Positions 47,546 through 60,996 of a DNA stretch of 64,000 nt are shown one piece after another (within the stretch, counting starts at the first letter, position 1; each line of letters starts with the position of its first letter). Source of the DNA: Formicarius rufipectus. Lineage: Eukaryota > Chordata > Aves > Passeriformes > Formicariidae. The notes under the pieces are model-generated. The model was not told the DNA's origin. It was given only the letters and a program-made list of their open reading frames with translations, and did no database searches. The stretch covers positions 654,847 to 718,846 of the forward strand of contig VXAU01002309.1 of assembly GCA_013399695.1 (NCBI GenBank), given 5' to 3'. The translations under genes and the position numbers were made by a program.

Positions 47546-50184
47546 GAAATCTGATTGAATTTTATCAAGCTTCCCTTGCTCTGTAGAGACTAGATGCCTC
47601 ATCCACTTGAGGAATAGGTCCTAAGAGTCCTCCTTAGAGAGGGGAAAATTGCTCAGTGCTTCAAAACAGCAAAGACAAGATGAACTAACAAATGTGAAAC
47701 TCCATCCCATTGCAATTTCATCACCTATAAAACTACAGCTGTTTCAATTTGTGAAACCAAGCAATTTGTCCTGCACCTGTCAAACCTGCCTGGCATTTCA
47801 ATAAATTGTTCCATATGTTAGTTTTGCTCATGGTTTAACATAGTTTGAGAAATGTGGTCTTAAAAAGAGCTAAGTACAGACAAAAAGTAGAGTTAAAGCC
47901 ACATTTTCATACTTCCAGTCAAAAAAAGTAATTCTTATGTATTAAAGAAATAAGGGTTCTTAAGTGAAAAAATGTAGAAACAGATGCAAACCAGACACAC
48001 TTAAGAATAATGAAACAAGGGAAGCTTTCTTTCTGCTGTCTACATTATTTCCCTTCTTAGCTTAGTATTTTTCCAGAGGCACACCGACACACACTAGAAA
48101 CATATTACCCAGCACTTTTATTCCTTGTGGTCTTCACTCTATTTACAAGATGTTGGCAATAAAGATCTTTGTTTTAGAAACACGAGCTGAAGAGTAAGTC
48201 TTCAATTGTGAATTACCAACTTGTGGGTTGGAGTCCCTCACATATGTAGGTTGTTGGTTTTGCGAAGTCTATGACTAAGGCAGCTTGTTTTGAGCCTCTT
48301 TTTCCACATGCTTGGTTTTGTGTGGGTTTTCTTTTGCCTAATTCTTGCAAATAAAAAAAATATTCTGAAATCATTTCTGGTAAAAGCCCTTGGAAGCTAA
48401 CATATTTTTCCTCTGAGCTATCCAACATTTTTTGAGGGTTCAAGGCCAAACTGGTTAAACAATAATTATGACATCAAAGTATCTACTCCACAGGTACGAA
48501 GATCTACATGGTTTGCTGTTTAAATCCTCTTACAAGGCTCCTAATCACCAGTATAAACTACTGTGTCAAAGAGTAAGTGAAATAGAGAAAGAGGTACCAC
48601 TTTGCTTAAAGCAAACAGAAACTGATGAAGGGAGGCAGAAGGAGGAAATGCCTGAGACAGACAAGTTACCCAGGTTTTTAAATGGACTGAATAGTTTTCC
48701 TAGTAATATGACCATGAAATAAAGGAATTCAGACCTCAGTCTGGCATTCTGAACTTGGCCAGTAACATCTTTGCTAAAGACAACATTTGAAAAAAGCAGG
48801 AAATACACCAAACTCTCATCTCTTTGCTGTTCCTGTGACTCACTGCACTCAGTGGCAGTGCAGAAAGTCTGGGCACACCTGCCTTCAACTCACTTGGTAG
48901 GGCAAGGGGACTAATTTTTAGGCGGCACATCTACACTGGAGGAAGCCAATGTGGTTGTTTGGATCCCACATAAACACATAGATCTGCAAAGATACTTGGG
49001 TGCAGAAGCTGCTGAAGTTTTCCAAAGCTCACACAATTTCCTCCAAGAGCTTCATAAAGCACAGTGCAAGATTGGACTCTAGCAGTGTGCAGTGGAGAAG
49101 CAGCAATCTCTCCCTTCATCTCTGCACAGGTCTATTCATTGCACAAACTACTGTGTGGAGAAGGTCCAGGTTGGTCAGGCCTTGGAGAGAAAAAAGGGAG
49201 AAGTGAGATGAACAGAAGAAATTTGGTGACAAGAAGACAAATTATTTATATATTTAATTTCTGGTGAACTGCCAGCATGCTTGGAACTACACAGAAAGAG
49301 AACCTCATCAGGCTTTTCTCATATCTAATTACAACTCTTTCAGGCTTATTATATACTGAATAATTGGGGAATGGAATGAACAGTCTCAGAGTAGCTCTGA
49401 CCTTTTTTCCCTTCAGCATTTCTTAATTAATCTTAAATAGAGAAGGAAATAATTTATTTAGTCCAGGCAAGATATCCCAGAGCAGTCACCTTTGCTCCCT
49501 CAGCGCTGTACTCAGAACAGCAGCACAAAAGAGGAGTCATAAAAAAATTTTTGAATCTGAAATGAGATCCGTTCCTCTCACAGGGGACTGGAGGAGGGTA
49601 TATGCATGTACACCATGGGCTTAGGAAGGAATGGGCACTAATGGATGCTTCTGACAAGGCAAATCAAATCTCACAATCTCCTTGTCAAAAACATAGATCT
49701 CCTGTCTCCTCCAAGTGCATTGTAACTCTTGATATTATGCACTGGGGAGACACTGTCAAACTGAAATGCAGGAGCTAAAAGAGAAGTGTCAGGATAATGA
49801 ACAGAGACTCTAAATTCCCTCCTGATGACTATATTACTTTTTGCCTCTCCATCTCTCTGAAGGTCTTGGTCTTGGTGGTGTTAGAGGCCTTGAGCAAAGA
49901 GATGATATTGTCTGACATGTTGCATGAAATATTATACTTAACCATTAAAAAAAAGAAAAGAAAAAGGATTGTAGAGAGGGGCATATGCAAAGCTTTTTCT
50001 TTTAGTCAGGCAGTAATGTAGCACAAAACTTGTCTGTCCTCAGTGTCTCATGGGAATACAGGCTTGTTCAAATGGAAATAGAGAGGTGGTATAAAAATGC
50101 TTACAGTGTGACACCAAAACTCACCCTGTGTCATGGGGCAGGAAGACGAGTGATGAGAAAACAATGTATGCCTAATTACATATG

Positions 50185-50245
50185 CACATATATATGTATA
50201 TATGTATGTTGTATGTTAATATGCATGTATACATATGTCTAGATC
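50185..50245. repeat. Imperfect (TATG/CATA)n tract
   Basis: Alternating ATAT, GTAT and CATA words, partly palindromic. Confidence 0.8.
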
Positions 50246-50734
50246 TAGATTGTGGGACTCTAGGGAAAAATCGGTGCACTGGTTTTTTGTCTGGAAGTAT
50301 TTTGGGAAGTGCAGAAAAAAAATCTTCTAGACTAATTGAGGAACTTCACTAGAACAGCACTGAGGATACTAGTCTATTGCCTTGATGAGACACAAAATAT
50401 GGGTCTACAAATCCAGAAGAACTGTTCCAGGTCTTCTCATATGTTTTGACTCAACTGTAGATCAGTGCACGAGGATTTATAATAAGGCCTGTTCTTTAAA
50501 AAAAAATAAACCCCAAAACATTCATGAACTCAAGCCCAAGGCTGGATGGAGGAACAGGTGCCTTGCATTGTCTATACACATTTAGGCAAGTGATGACTGG
50601 AGATACTGCACCTGAAATCACCTCAATGCAGTCAAGGATTTGGTTGTAGTGATAACAAGAACCGGAGACAACCCTATATTGCCCCAGTGCTAGTATGGCA
50701 AGAGGGTCTTTTCTGCCCTAGTACATAGAGACAT

Positions 50735-50780
50735 GTTTTTTGTTTTTTTTTGTTTTTTTTTGTTTTTTTTTTTTTTTTTT
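50735..50780. repeat. T-rich tract with periodic G
   Basis: T-runs separated by single G, ending in about 19 T. It looks like a replication-slippage product, or the inverted poly-A of a retrocopy with no recognisable body. Confidence 0.85.
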
Positions 50781-53009
50781 ACAGGAACCTGGTTATTTCA
50801 CTTGAAGCAGAGTCAGGAAAAATAAACCAGAACAAGAATAATGAACTTGACAAAAAAATGACTGTGAAAATATGAGATATGGATGGAGAAAAAGCATTGC
50901 TTTTAGAGAGGCAATGGTGATATTGACGTTGGTTCTCTGAAAATGCCCAGCCTTTAAAGCTGTATGGACTATGCTGGGCCATCCACATGACCTACTCTAG
51001 ATGGAAGGGAGTACAGGCACTCCATGTCAGATCTTGTGAGCCAGGTGATCAGTGAACACCGTGGTTGAAGACTACATCTTAAGCATGCCCATCTAGGGAG
51101 CTGCTAAGCATTAAGCAGAATTTATGTTCATCTGAGTTTTGAGAGTTCAAGACCATCCCTAATTAGTAGTCCTAAATAAGAAAGCTTGGTTATTAACTAG
51201 CTATGTCTACAGGTTTTCGATATGAACAAGACGTCAGTCTGAAGTCAGTGATATCTCTGCATAAAGGGGCAAGGTGTCCGTGGAGCCAGAGGCATGGATG
51301 CAGGATGCAAACTGAACAGAAAACTTGGGGGCAGAGCAGTTGTAGTTTTTATCACTCCTCCAGTCTGTTGGTATAAGAAGAAAAAGTCACACCACTGAGG
51401 TAAAGATGGCCTTGGTCTGTATATCACAGGCAGTCCTACTCCAACATTACTTTCCATTATCTTCTCTTCACATGCCTATTATTTGCCTCATAGTCAGAGA
51501 GGTTTTACATAGAGGATTCCCACAGTGACTTTGTTCCATAGCATAGAGGTTTAGTCTAACACTCCAACCAACAAAGTCGATGTTACAATGGCTATTATTA
51601 TGAGCCCTGATTTAAACTGACCTTTAAGGAATGAGGCATCCAAAATTTTGCTTGAATCAGTGTATGTCAAACAATGACAATGTACATAAAAAATGTCATT
51701 AAGTTTAAAGCCAAAAATAAATTACAGTTATTCAAATTCCAACCTACCTACAGTTAAGCTGTTAAAATGCAACTGTTTTTCATTAGATAAATGCAGGGGT
51801 CTTTTAGAAAAACAAAAGATGCTGAAAGAACTATGTATTTTGTCACTAATATAATTAACATGGAAAGGATTTCAAGCCACTCTTTGGACCTATTCTTGGT
51901 TCAAATTTTTTTTTGTAGTACACTTAAAAATTTTATTGCTGACCTGCAGTTCAAACACTTGACTTAATAACCTTTTTTACTTAATTCTACTGTACACTTG
52001 AAGACTTTTAACTGTCCCAGTAAAGAGCATACATGGGAGCTGACTGAAGCAAGACAAATATCTAATGAAATCAGAGCACAAAATAAAAACAAAAAAAAAG
52101 AAAAAAAGAGAAATCTTTCACATCTTTAATTGCAAAGGCTACCAACTCTGTCCCTGTCAGTCATATAAAAATACTTTTATCGCAACAATAGTCTGATTTT
52201 CTCTATTTTATTTGTGTCCATGAAACCTCAACTGAGATTTGAACTTGAAATATTTGGGTGGTGTCAGACTCTTTTTCTTTACCCCAAGGAGCTCACAATC
52301 TAGGCAGCTGGCCAAATGATGCCTTTTAGGGTAGTTGAAGTGGGTTTCCAGGGTCAAATGTTACACAGGAGTCTGAGTTACAATGAGAAGTTTGTTTGCC
52401 TATGCACTCCTTTAGCACCCAGTATTAGTGCAACGTAGCTCTTTAAAAATGACTCCTGAAAAGGTCCCAGACCACTGGGATGCTGGAAGAGTGCCCTGTT
52501 GGTAGGTGAGAGTACGTTATGGAGCATAGTCTCAGGCTGTCACCTCTCCAGCCATTTACTGATGTGCCACAGTATGGGAACACGCTTGGTTATTCTGGAA
52601 GGCACTTGTAATATAAACATGCCCTTGGCACTCTTGACTTGGTAGGGCAGGCAGAATCTCAATTCGTCAAGTTTTTTTCTTTGGCAATTTCTTAATGAGA
52701 TGAATAGACTGGAAAGAATAGCTCTTCAAACTTAACATCTTCTGATGCCACTGCCATGTCAGCAAGACTGTATCAAACACTTCTGACAGTTTGAAAAAAA
52801 AAAGGAAATTGTGCTGATATTCTTAAGCTGCTCAAAACTCCTGCATAACTTTTAGCCACAGCAAAGCTTAGCAGATGTTTGCTGCTGCTGTTTCAAGGAA
52901 AGGAAGTTTTTATTTTAGCAATGGAAAGTTAAAGTAAGGGTCAGGAAAAAAAGAGCATCTTCTGTCTCATATATGAACTTGTCTCACTGACTAAATTACC
53001 TATTTTCTC

Positions 53010-53065
53010 TTTGTCCACTTATCTGAAATGGGTATGATTATTCTACCTTATTTTGAGTCTTGGTT
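53010..53065 (+). repeat. Ancient MIR-like relic
   Basis: 'ttatctgaaatgggtatgattattctacctta' parallels 'tcatctgtaaaatggggataataatacctacctc'. Only the core survives. Confidence 0.4.
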
Positions 53066-53769
53066 AATTGCTTGTGAGATGATTTGGAAATCTCCCAGTG
53101 CAGAGTCTTCAATAAACATTAAAATTTATTCCTTTCAGAATTATTAATTATTTCATTACTGTCTATATTTAATTGTCTTGGTTTAAAAACAACAGTTGAA
53201 CTAACAGCCACTAACAATTATTTTGTGATAACATGCTATTTAGAAAAAACAAAACAAAACAAAAAACCTTCTATGTTATTGATTTGATTTTGGAAGTCTG
53301 TTTTGTGGTTTTAGTTCTTTCTTTTTTTCTCAGTGCTTTAGCATCTCCTTTTACATGTTTTTCTGCAGAGACAGGTCTCATCCTTCCATTTTCTGCTTCT
53401 TTACATGAGCCAATTTTTAGAAAGATATAAGCTTTCCCCTTGCTTTCAATTCTTTGATTCCCTTCTCCATGGACACAACCCTTGACATCCCCTGAGCTTG
53501 TAACTGTCATCAAAACCATGTCTTTAATTAGTAAGTAGGGGAACATATACACAGAGTTGCTACAAACTCATAGTTCTCCCAGCCTCTGCAGATCATATTT
53601 ATCACTATTCCCATTTAGCAGAGGAATCACATTGATTTTTCAGCAGACACAGCTGTCTGCTTTCTCAGTATCTCAGTTTGCATTACCTCTTACCACATAG
53701 CCAAGGGTGTACAAAACCATTTGTGCTGTTTTTCTTGCTGGCATTTTCTTGCATCACAATGTTTTTCAG

Positions 53770-53815
53770 ACAATTTGAATATTTAGACAGGGCAAATGAT
53801 ACCAAGGCTGCTGAG
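53770..53815 (+). other. Candidate 46-bp micro-exon
   Basis: A pyrimidine-rich acceptor region (TTTTTCTTGCTGGCATTTTC ... TTTTTCAG) ends at 53769 and a near-perfect donor (GCTGAG|GTGAGT) starts at 53816. One frame is open for 15 codons (QFEYLDRANDTKAAE). No family recognised. Both splice signals are strong, but so short an open frame carries little weight. Confidence 0.2.
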
Positions 53816-54836
53816 GTGAGTTATGATAACAGTGACAACTTTGTGTCTGGGATAGGATTGCTCTAAGAATTTGACTACAGACTCAGTGGCATTTAAAACA
53901 CTGTTAGTATGCACTTGGCCGTCCGAGATCTCACATGTGGCCCTTCCCCAAACAGAAGTCATGCTCAACTCTGAAGGCATGTAATGAAGGGAGACCAAAA
54001 CACTGTTCAGTCTCAGGCAATGACTAATCTGATCTTGAAAGGAATGAGACAGAGCAGTATCTGCCACTGCTATTTGATTTTAGTGATGGTGGACAATGAG
54101 GACCTGAAAGTGATAGAACATCTGTGAGTGCGTTTGGAAAAATCCCTTCAGAATCTTAAATTAGAAAAATAAAGAAGTCTGTTTCTCAGAAGGAGTGAGA
54201 TGGGCTAAAAAGTAAATGCTGAGATGAATTCTGTGGTCTGAGTTTTCCAGGACAACACTGATGTACAATACAGAAGAAAAAGCCTTATGGGACTATGTAA
54301 ACAGAAACAAAACTTGCCACATCTGAAACAAATTCTAAAGAGTTCAGTAGAACATGAGATAATAGGTACCATGCATTTACCAGTATGCCAAACTTGCCCG
54401 TTGTCTTCCTTTGATGAGGCAAATGTGGATAATCTAATCAATGTAGTGCTTGGTAGCTCAGTAACACAGTGATAACACTGGGGAAATAAGTGGTTAAGAT
54501 GGAGAATAAGAGTAGCCTTAAAAAATAATTATGAGACAAAGAAGCTCTCTAAAACTGTATTGACAAGAGGAACATTAATACTGGAGATGGGTTTGATACA
54601 GAACCTAGGTTTGTGCTCAGAAAATTTACCAGTAACACATAGATTTGCTCACCAAAAGAGGACAAGAGTGGGAGGAAATGAGTGGGATAGAGGCTAGAAG
54701 TGTTTAGCGGACTCCATAAGAAAGAACTGTGAAAGAGAAATATATGGATGCTTTGGTAACCTCAAAGACATCTCTAGGCCAGCAAATATGACAGCTTCTT
54801 TTGTCTGCTAGATTGACTGGGGAACAGAAAGTCTAT

Positions 54837-55200
54837 CCTAAAGGAGGAGTCTAAAAGAAGTTAGCTTATTTAGCCTAGCCAAATACAGCTGAAAGAAGAA
54901 ATGACTACTCTCTATAAATACATTAGTGGTTGTACATACGAGGGAAGGGTGAGAGCTATATAAGTTGTTGCTTTGTGTTGGTAAAAGAGCAAATGGGAAT
55001 AAAACAGTGTGTAAAAGTAGACTGAAAATGAGAGGAGGATTTCTAAATTTTCAAACAGGATGATTTTTCCAAAGGAGAAAAAAACCTGGACAATTTCAAG
55101 CATCAGCTTGACAAATTTGTGATAGGAAATGGGATATGTTTAAGAAAGAAGATCAAGCTTAAAGAGTATGAATGTCCTTTCTAGTCTTAACTTTTATGAA
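54837..55200 (+). mobile_element. CR1 LINE 3' part, different and older subfamily
   Basis: AGGAGGAGTCTAAAAGAAG, GCTTATTTAGCCTAGCC, CTCTCTATAAATACATTAG, GAGCAAATGGGAATAAA, GCTTGACAAATTTGTGATAG and CTTTCTAGTCTTAACTTTTA follow the order of the CR1 type whose 3' end reads CTTTCTAGYCTTAAA. It differs from the copies at 17.1 and 40.2 kb. It is heavily mutated, with no coding frame. Confidence 0.8.
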
Positions 55201-58200
55201 ACAGAAAGGAAGAGGTTAGGGAAGGGAGAAAGGCCTAAGAAGTTTTTTCTCTTTCTGGCTATCTTTTTCTTTCCTTTTCTCTCATTCTGCTGTCATTCTT
55301 CTATCCTCCCTATACCTTTCTCTTTTTAATCATTTTATTCCAAGCTTATATACTTCAGTTTTAACAATGCTTTCATACTTTAGATTCGAATAAGAGACTC
55401 ACAGATACTTTCTTGTCTAGACATTGCCAGTTTTGCCTCATGAATCTTTTCCTGTATGCTGGCTGAAAAGCAAAATATTAACACTGATCCCAACCCAAAG
55501 CACATCTTGGTGTAATGGAAAGACAGAAGAAAACAGAGCTCTTTACGGAAAACCAGTACTGAGGCCTTGCACAGTTTCTCATCAGTTCTTGTATTTTGCT
55601 CCATGTGTTTAATAGGATTTTTCAGAAAGTGTTTGATTGACAAAAGATGAGAAAATTATTGGTCAGCTCAATGAATGTCTTATCATGTTTGAAGCCTGAT
55701 GGGGATAAAAGGCCACATTCATCTTATTACCTTAGAGCCTCATAGCAGTTGTGGTCTTCAAAACTCAAGTTACAGACTGATAAAGGCATTTGGGGTTGAG
55801 CTGGGTAAGGTTGAGTGCTCATAGTTTTGGCTGATGCTAAGAAGACCCATGGATGCTTAGCACAGAAAAAGTGGGATGGGAAAAAAGTCTGCTGTAGCAA
55901 AACTGTCTTGCTTGCAGTCACTCAGCAACCTTGTCTCTGGAAATCAACTTTAAAATTTATATACTTTTGTCACAGTGACCCAAGCAGCTAAGAAAAGCAG
56001 CAGTATAACCATTCATCCATGTATAAAACTGGCATTTTCCTAAGGTACAGTCAACTTTGTTGCTCACTTATTTTCTTCTAGGAAAGCTCCCAATTGCCCT
56101 AAATAAAAGGTAACTCCAGTCCTGAAATGAACTTCTAAACCTGTAAAAGTGGCAGAGCAGAGAGCTGTCCCTCTATAGCACAATCTACCAGAGGGATCAT
56201 AATCTGTAGGAAGTGAGCTGGAAGTACTGAATTCAAGGGCTTTCTGTATCATTAAATTAGTGTAGTCCTAGAAATGGTGTTCAGGTAATTCTGTAGTCCC
56301 CTCAGTCGTGTATTGCCTTGAGCATTGATGCAGGCTGAACTGTCATCTTCATGCATGATGATGTCTATGAGTTAGTGTGTTCAGCTTGTATAGGGACAAA
56401 GATGTTAGTGTGTAGTGTCATAAAATATCAGTCTAGAAAGGAGAAGGGCATGGCTTCCACAACCTACATATTTGGGAAAACTACATGAAAGCAAAGGTAG
56501 CTATTTTCTCTTCTTTCTTGTGCATTCACATTAGCTTGACCTAAATTGCTAATTAATGTAAATTTTCTCAGTGAAAAAGGATTATGGATATTCTTTCCCT
56601 TATCAGGTTTCAGACTAGCAAATCCTTAATCTCTGTAATAAACTTCCTCTCTAAGACATGCCCTGTTTATTTTTTTTTCCTTTTATGGAAGACAGCTATT
56701 TCTTTTTCTATTTATCAGTCATTTATCTTCTTCACATTTTGAATAAATTTGTATTTGGTCTCGGTCCACACCTAAGAGGATAATGAATTTCCATGTTCAC
56801 TGAGGTTGCTTATCATCAGCTAGTTTTAAAGTGACAGAGACAGTTCATCATTCACGTCATTCATCCTGCTGTGACTATGCTGATTTGTGTTGTGTTATAT
56901 GACATCGTTTGTTTTACATATATGTATTTCAATTTATATTGAAAAATGTTATCCAAAAGTCTTTGTAAGCTAGGCCAATGCAACAGAAGAGGCAGTACAA
57001 ATACCACAAAAAATATCTGGCAGGAATGGCATTAGATGAAAATGTAAGACCCTTCTGCCCTGTTTATACCCAGCTGGCTGAACAGCAACAGCATATTTGG
57101 AGATCTACCACACTCAGTGATCTTTTGAATTGGTAGGGTCCAGCTCTGTGGGTAATCTTGTACAGCTCTGAAGGATGAGACCAGTGAGCCCCTCACAATG
57201 GAGGGATGTGACTTCTGCCAATGAACAAACCCTTTCTATTGAACTTTGGGAAAGTCGAAATGCTGCTAGTATACAGAAAAGGGAGATTTCCCAGCCATTT
57301 ATGGCCAAAGCAAGTTAATGGGTGATTTAGATTGGTATCCAGTATGCAATGTCAGTGGACAGGGAGAAGGATGGCAATAAAAAATAATTAAAAATCATCC
57401 TACCATTAGATGACAAAGTCTTTTAATCTCCCAGCCTTGTCAGATGGTAGTATTTTCATGCCATTACCCAATATTATATGAACAATGGTGTTTACAATTT
57501 ATCTTCATTGGATTAACTTCAGATGTCCCCCTTGAACCTATATATGACCCATCTGCTTCTTTCCCCTTCTGTCTTTAAATTTGTGCCATCATTAATTTAA
57601 AAGCAATAACTATTAACATAGCATTCTGATTATTGCATTAGATGCAATAGGTTGTTATGCCTCTTGCTACGAAAAAAAGCATTGCAAATCCTTTGGATTT
57701 CTTTCAAACTGTGTCCTATTTGGTTGTTCCAACCCTGCCAGAATTGACTGCTAGAGGGTATTCTGCAAAACAAATTGTTTCTATTTCCCCTTTTATTTTA
57801 ATTAAGTGTGCTGTCTTTTAATTTCAGCCTCTGCTTCGTGTTCTCTGATCTCTGGACTTGACTAGCCTATACCTTGAATTATCTGATATAGCAGGTAGCA
57901 TCCCAGAGGATCAGTACTTTGTCATCAGAAAATAAGCCAGGCTTAAAAAAAAATCTGGTCCTCAAATTCAAGTCAGTGTTTGAATGCTCTCTCAGCCTAG
58001 TCTAAATCCACAGAGCTCTGCCAGTCCTTTCTGTGCTCTTGGACACAGCAACAAAGAGGACTGCAATTTAGTGAAAACATGAGGCTCAATGGAAAATGAA
58101 AACAATGAAGATATATCTGGTGCTTTCTTCCAAAAAAATCTAACAGAGTTGAAAAAACAGTAGCATTTCCTGAAACTTGGGGCATTCTAATATACATTGA

Positions 58201-60200
58201 TATGGATTTTCTAGAATTAGATTTGGAAAGCATCTCTACTATAAATGTGAGCTTTTGAGGAGGCAGACACAATGATTTTAAACTAGAGAGGTCAGAGTCC
58301 CATCCCTTGTTCCATCACAGACCTTGGTGGTGATCTGGGAGAAGCCTGTGCAGTACCCAGACAACAAATTTCCTTCTCTGGGTTTCACCCACCTATCAGT
58401 AAAGAGGGAATAGCAATACCTCACGCTGCAGCCAGGTCTGCTGGGCTCTACAGTGCAAGATTTGCCTCTCATTGTGAATCTAGGATGCATCCAGTAGGTT
58501 GCTGGTTATGGACCACTGGGGCTGTGGTGAAGTAAACTGCCAAACATATCTACCACACACAACACTCAGATCAAGAAACCCAGCTACTGTGCTTCTGTAC
58601 AAACAGAATTTTGGTGGCTGTTCAGCCAGAGCATCCAGATCATTGGCAGGGGACCAAATCAACTCTTTAACCATCTCTCCCCATTCTCCCAGTAGTTATA
58701 TGCAGCACATCACCAGTCCAGCAAATGCAAGACGTTGCTGGGGGCCAGCAACACATTATGAATATGTAGCTTTTCTTGTTTGTACATATCTCAAGTATTG
58801 ACATCAGAACAATGTGGTTAACACTGAATGCAAAGGATTTTCTGGGAGGAAGGTAATAGGGGTAAGAAAAGCATCAGTGAACTCATATACCTATTGACAG
58901 AAATGTGAAGGGTGAGAATTTCCTTCCTTGTGTCTCTAAATTGATTTTACTGATTTTCATCACTATAACAAAAAGGCAACATCTGATAAAATGAAAGCTC
59001 TCAGAAACTAAAGACAACTATTGGTCCTGGTGCACTGTCCAGGATTGTATAAGTATGCCAGTTTCCTCAAATGTGACCACAATTAACAATCTCTTCCAAT
59101 TAGCATTCACTGATTATCAATTTAGCTCTGAAAAAAAAAAAGAAAAATCCAAAAACCAAGTCACAAACCACAATTTTCCCTTCTTCTAGAACAAAATTAG
59201 ATAGTGGTTTCCAGTTACTCTAAACAGAGATAGAATTGTCAATAATTAACGTCATACAGGAATTGCAAGCCAGTTACTTTCCTTTTTAAGGATGCATTTC
59301 TATTAAAACCTTCAAGTTATTTTAAAAATGCAGTGAGCTGAGTATCAGAAATATGTGTGTCAATAGTACTGTACTTAAAAGAGAAGCGGCTTGGGATGAG
59401 AACTGTTTTTATGAGCCGAATTTATGTGGTGTTTGGGATACCTGAGACTTCTACAAACCACCTTGGAAACAACAAACATTGGCTGACAATGCGCTTTCTT
59501 CCTATGAGCGACCCTGGCTGTAATTTTCACATCTGTCCTTAAATGTGGGATCTTGGTGCCCAAAAGGGTTTGACCTCGGTTTTCAAATTAGTTACTGCTG
59601 TAAATTCTTTGCTTGAAGGGTTAAATAGACTGACCAAATTCTTGGCATAATGAAGAGGGAGAATGAATGGGGATGAATGAATGAACTAATGAGTGAATGG
59701 AGCAGCTTATCTGTTCCTACTCCAGTTTGTTTAAAGAGAGGGTTGTCGTTTTAATCATTCAGGAAATCCTTTCCATAGGGTAGTCCCTGCTAACAATCTG
59801 TTTCTGATGCTTTGCTTCTGTATATGTCTACGCAGAATTACTCAGAATACCTGGGCTGCTGTCACATGGAAATTACTTTGTTGCTCAAGTTAAATAGAGA
59901 GCGTAGAGTACTGTCACTGTAAAAGAATCAAAGAAACAGAAAGGACTTCACTAAAGTGATGAGGTAGAGAGTTACACTCTCATTTTCTTGAGGAAATGAT
60001 CTAATAAAATACAGAGCCAATATTTGCTAAATTCTGATGTAGCTTACTAAGTTAAAGAGTATAAAAGAAAACCAAATTCAGCTGTACCTCAGTCTTATCC
60101 TTTTCTCCAGCATTAATTGCGATTACAGGCAATTTACAAGCTGTGAGGTCTTTTGCTGTGTTCATAAAAGTCTCTTTGTTCTCCTTTTTCCTACTCTGTG
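55201..60200. other. Non-coding stretch
   Basis: No gene is recognised. It holds a MIR-like relic at 58.3 kb. The segment 59.38-59.56 kb has unusual CpG retention (AAGCGGC, GAGCCGAA, TGCGCT, GAGCGACC) and could be a conserved noncoding element. A strong acceptor near 57828 has no open frame or good donor behind it. Confidence 0.5.
58300..58425 (+). repeat. Ancient MIR-like SINE relic
   Basis: 'ccatcacagaccttggtggtgatctgggagaag', then 'ttccttctctgggtttcacccacctatcagtaaagagggaatagcaatacctca', mirrors the MIR order 'gtgaccttgggcaag...cctctctgggcctcagtttccccatctgtaaaatggggataacaatacctac'. Confidence 0.5.
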
Positions 60201-60214
60201 AGATGATGAATCGA

Positions 60215-60500
60215 GGTGGGTATTGCCGCACTTCAGGGAAGTGAATGCAAGGTGTGGAGGGAGTCGTAGCCCTAGGTGGATGTGTGGGTAAGAGTCAGAG
60301 ACACGCTGCAACACCCGCACTTCGCCTTGGAGTGTATTACCCCAGTCTGAATAGCAGGCTGTATTGCGTCAAGCCCTGTGGTCAGCTGTGATAGAGATAC
60401 ACATTCCACAGCAAAGACAGCTGACGTAATGCCTTTCGGTCTCCCATCCTCGTCCCCCCCTTCCCCAGCTCCCATTCACCTGCAGCGCTATTGCCCTTGG
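60215..60500. promoter_or_regulatory. GC-enriched block with a CRE-like site
   Basis: CpG frequency rises here (GCCGCAC, GTCGTAG, ACACGCTG, CCCGCACTTCGCC, TTTCGG, CCTCGTCC, GCGC). A cAMP-response-element-like TGACGTAA lies at 60422-60429, where CREB/ATF factors could bind. It sits just upstream of the TATA/Inr pair at 61.1 kb and could belong to the same control region. Function is inferred. Confidence 0.35.
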
Positions 60501-60804
60501 TGTTCAATAGAACTGCCTATGCCATGGACTCTGTTACAGTAGGAGACCGGTGTAAAACACCTTCCTTCTTCAATGACCTTCTCTCTGCTCTAGAAAAGTA
60601 ACAAATGCAGCAACAATTTAAAAAATAAAATTAAAGGAAAATCTTACCCTCTTTTTAAAAAACTGAAAGGCTGAGCACTTCTTGACAGGAAATCCATTCA
60701 TGTCTTTGTTGACCATTTTCCACAGGGCAAGGTACACAGTGATAGATCCAGTGTGCCTGTGCAGCACTTGCTTAGTGCATCTCTTTTCTTCTGTATCCTT
60801 TCAG

Positions 60805-60996
60805 TTAATGAAGACAGAGCAGGACGGGAGACTCACCGGCACGGCTTGGGCAGCTGTCCTTTACACATTTATCCTGCTGCACCAGCTACTGCAGCAGCAG
60901 CAGCAAGCAGCAGCCTTTTCCAGCTTTCAGATGCAGCTTGTTATTAGCTTCTTAAAAGCATGCCCAAAATACACTCATTCCTGTAAAATCCTGTGA
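60805..60996 (+). other. Candidate exon after a very strong acceptor, (CAG)n included
   Basis: A nearly pure pyrimidine tract (CTCTTTTCTTCTGTATCC, then TTTCAG) ends at 60804. The frame that follows (LMKTEQDGRLTGTAWAAVLY...) stays open to a TGA at about 60994-60996, passing through a glutamine run coded by CAG repeats (60890-60914). A second frame is also open for about 45 codons. It could be a 3'-terminal coding exon, a UTR or a lncRNA exon. No family recognised. Confidence 0.27.

Larger units (their letters stand above)
46901..54836. other. Non-coding stretch
   Basis: No gene is recognised. It contains simple repeats, MIR/L3-like relics at about 47.5 and 53.0 kb, and a small exon-like segment at 53770-53815. 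The 48468-48722 plus-strand frame (84 codons, hydrophilic) has no supporting donor. Confidence 0.5.

Noticed and set aside
48468..48722. Hydrophilic 84-codon frame resembling a coding exon
   Set aside because: No good donor or acceptor pair and no family similarity.
57829..57893. Exon after a strong acceptor
   Set aside because: Stops in every useful frame and a weak donor; could at most be noncoding.
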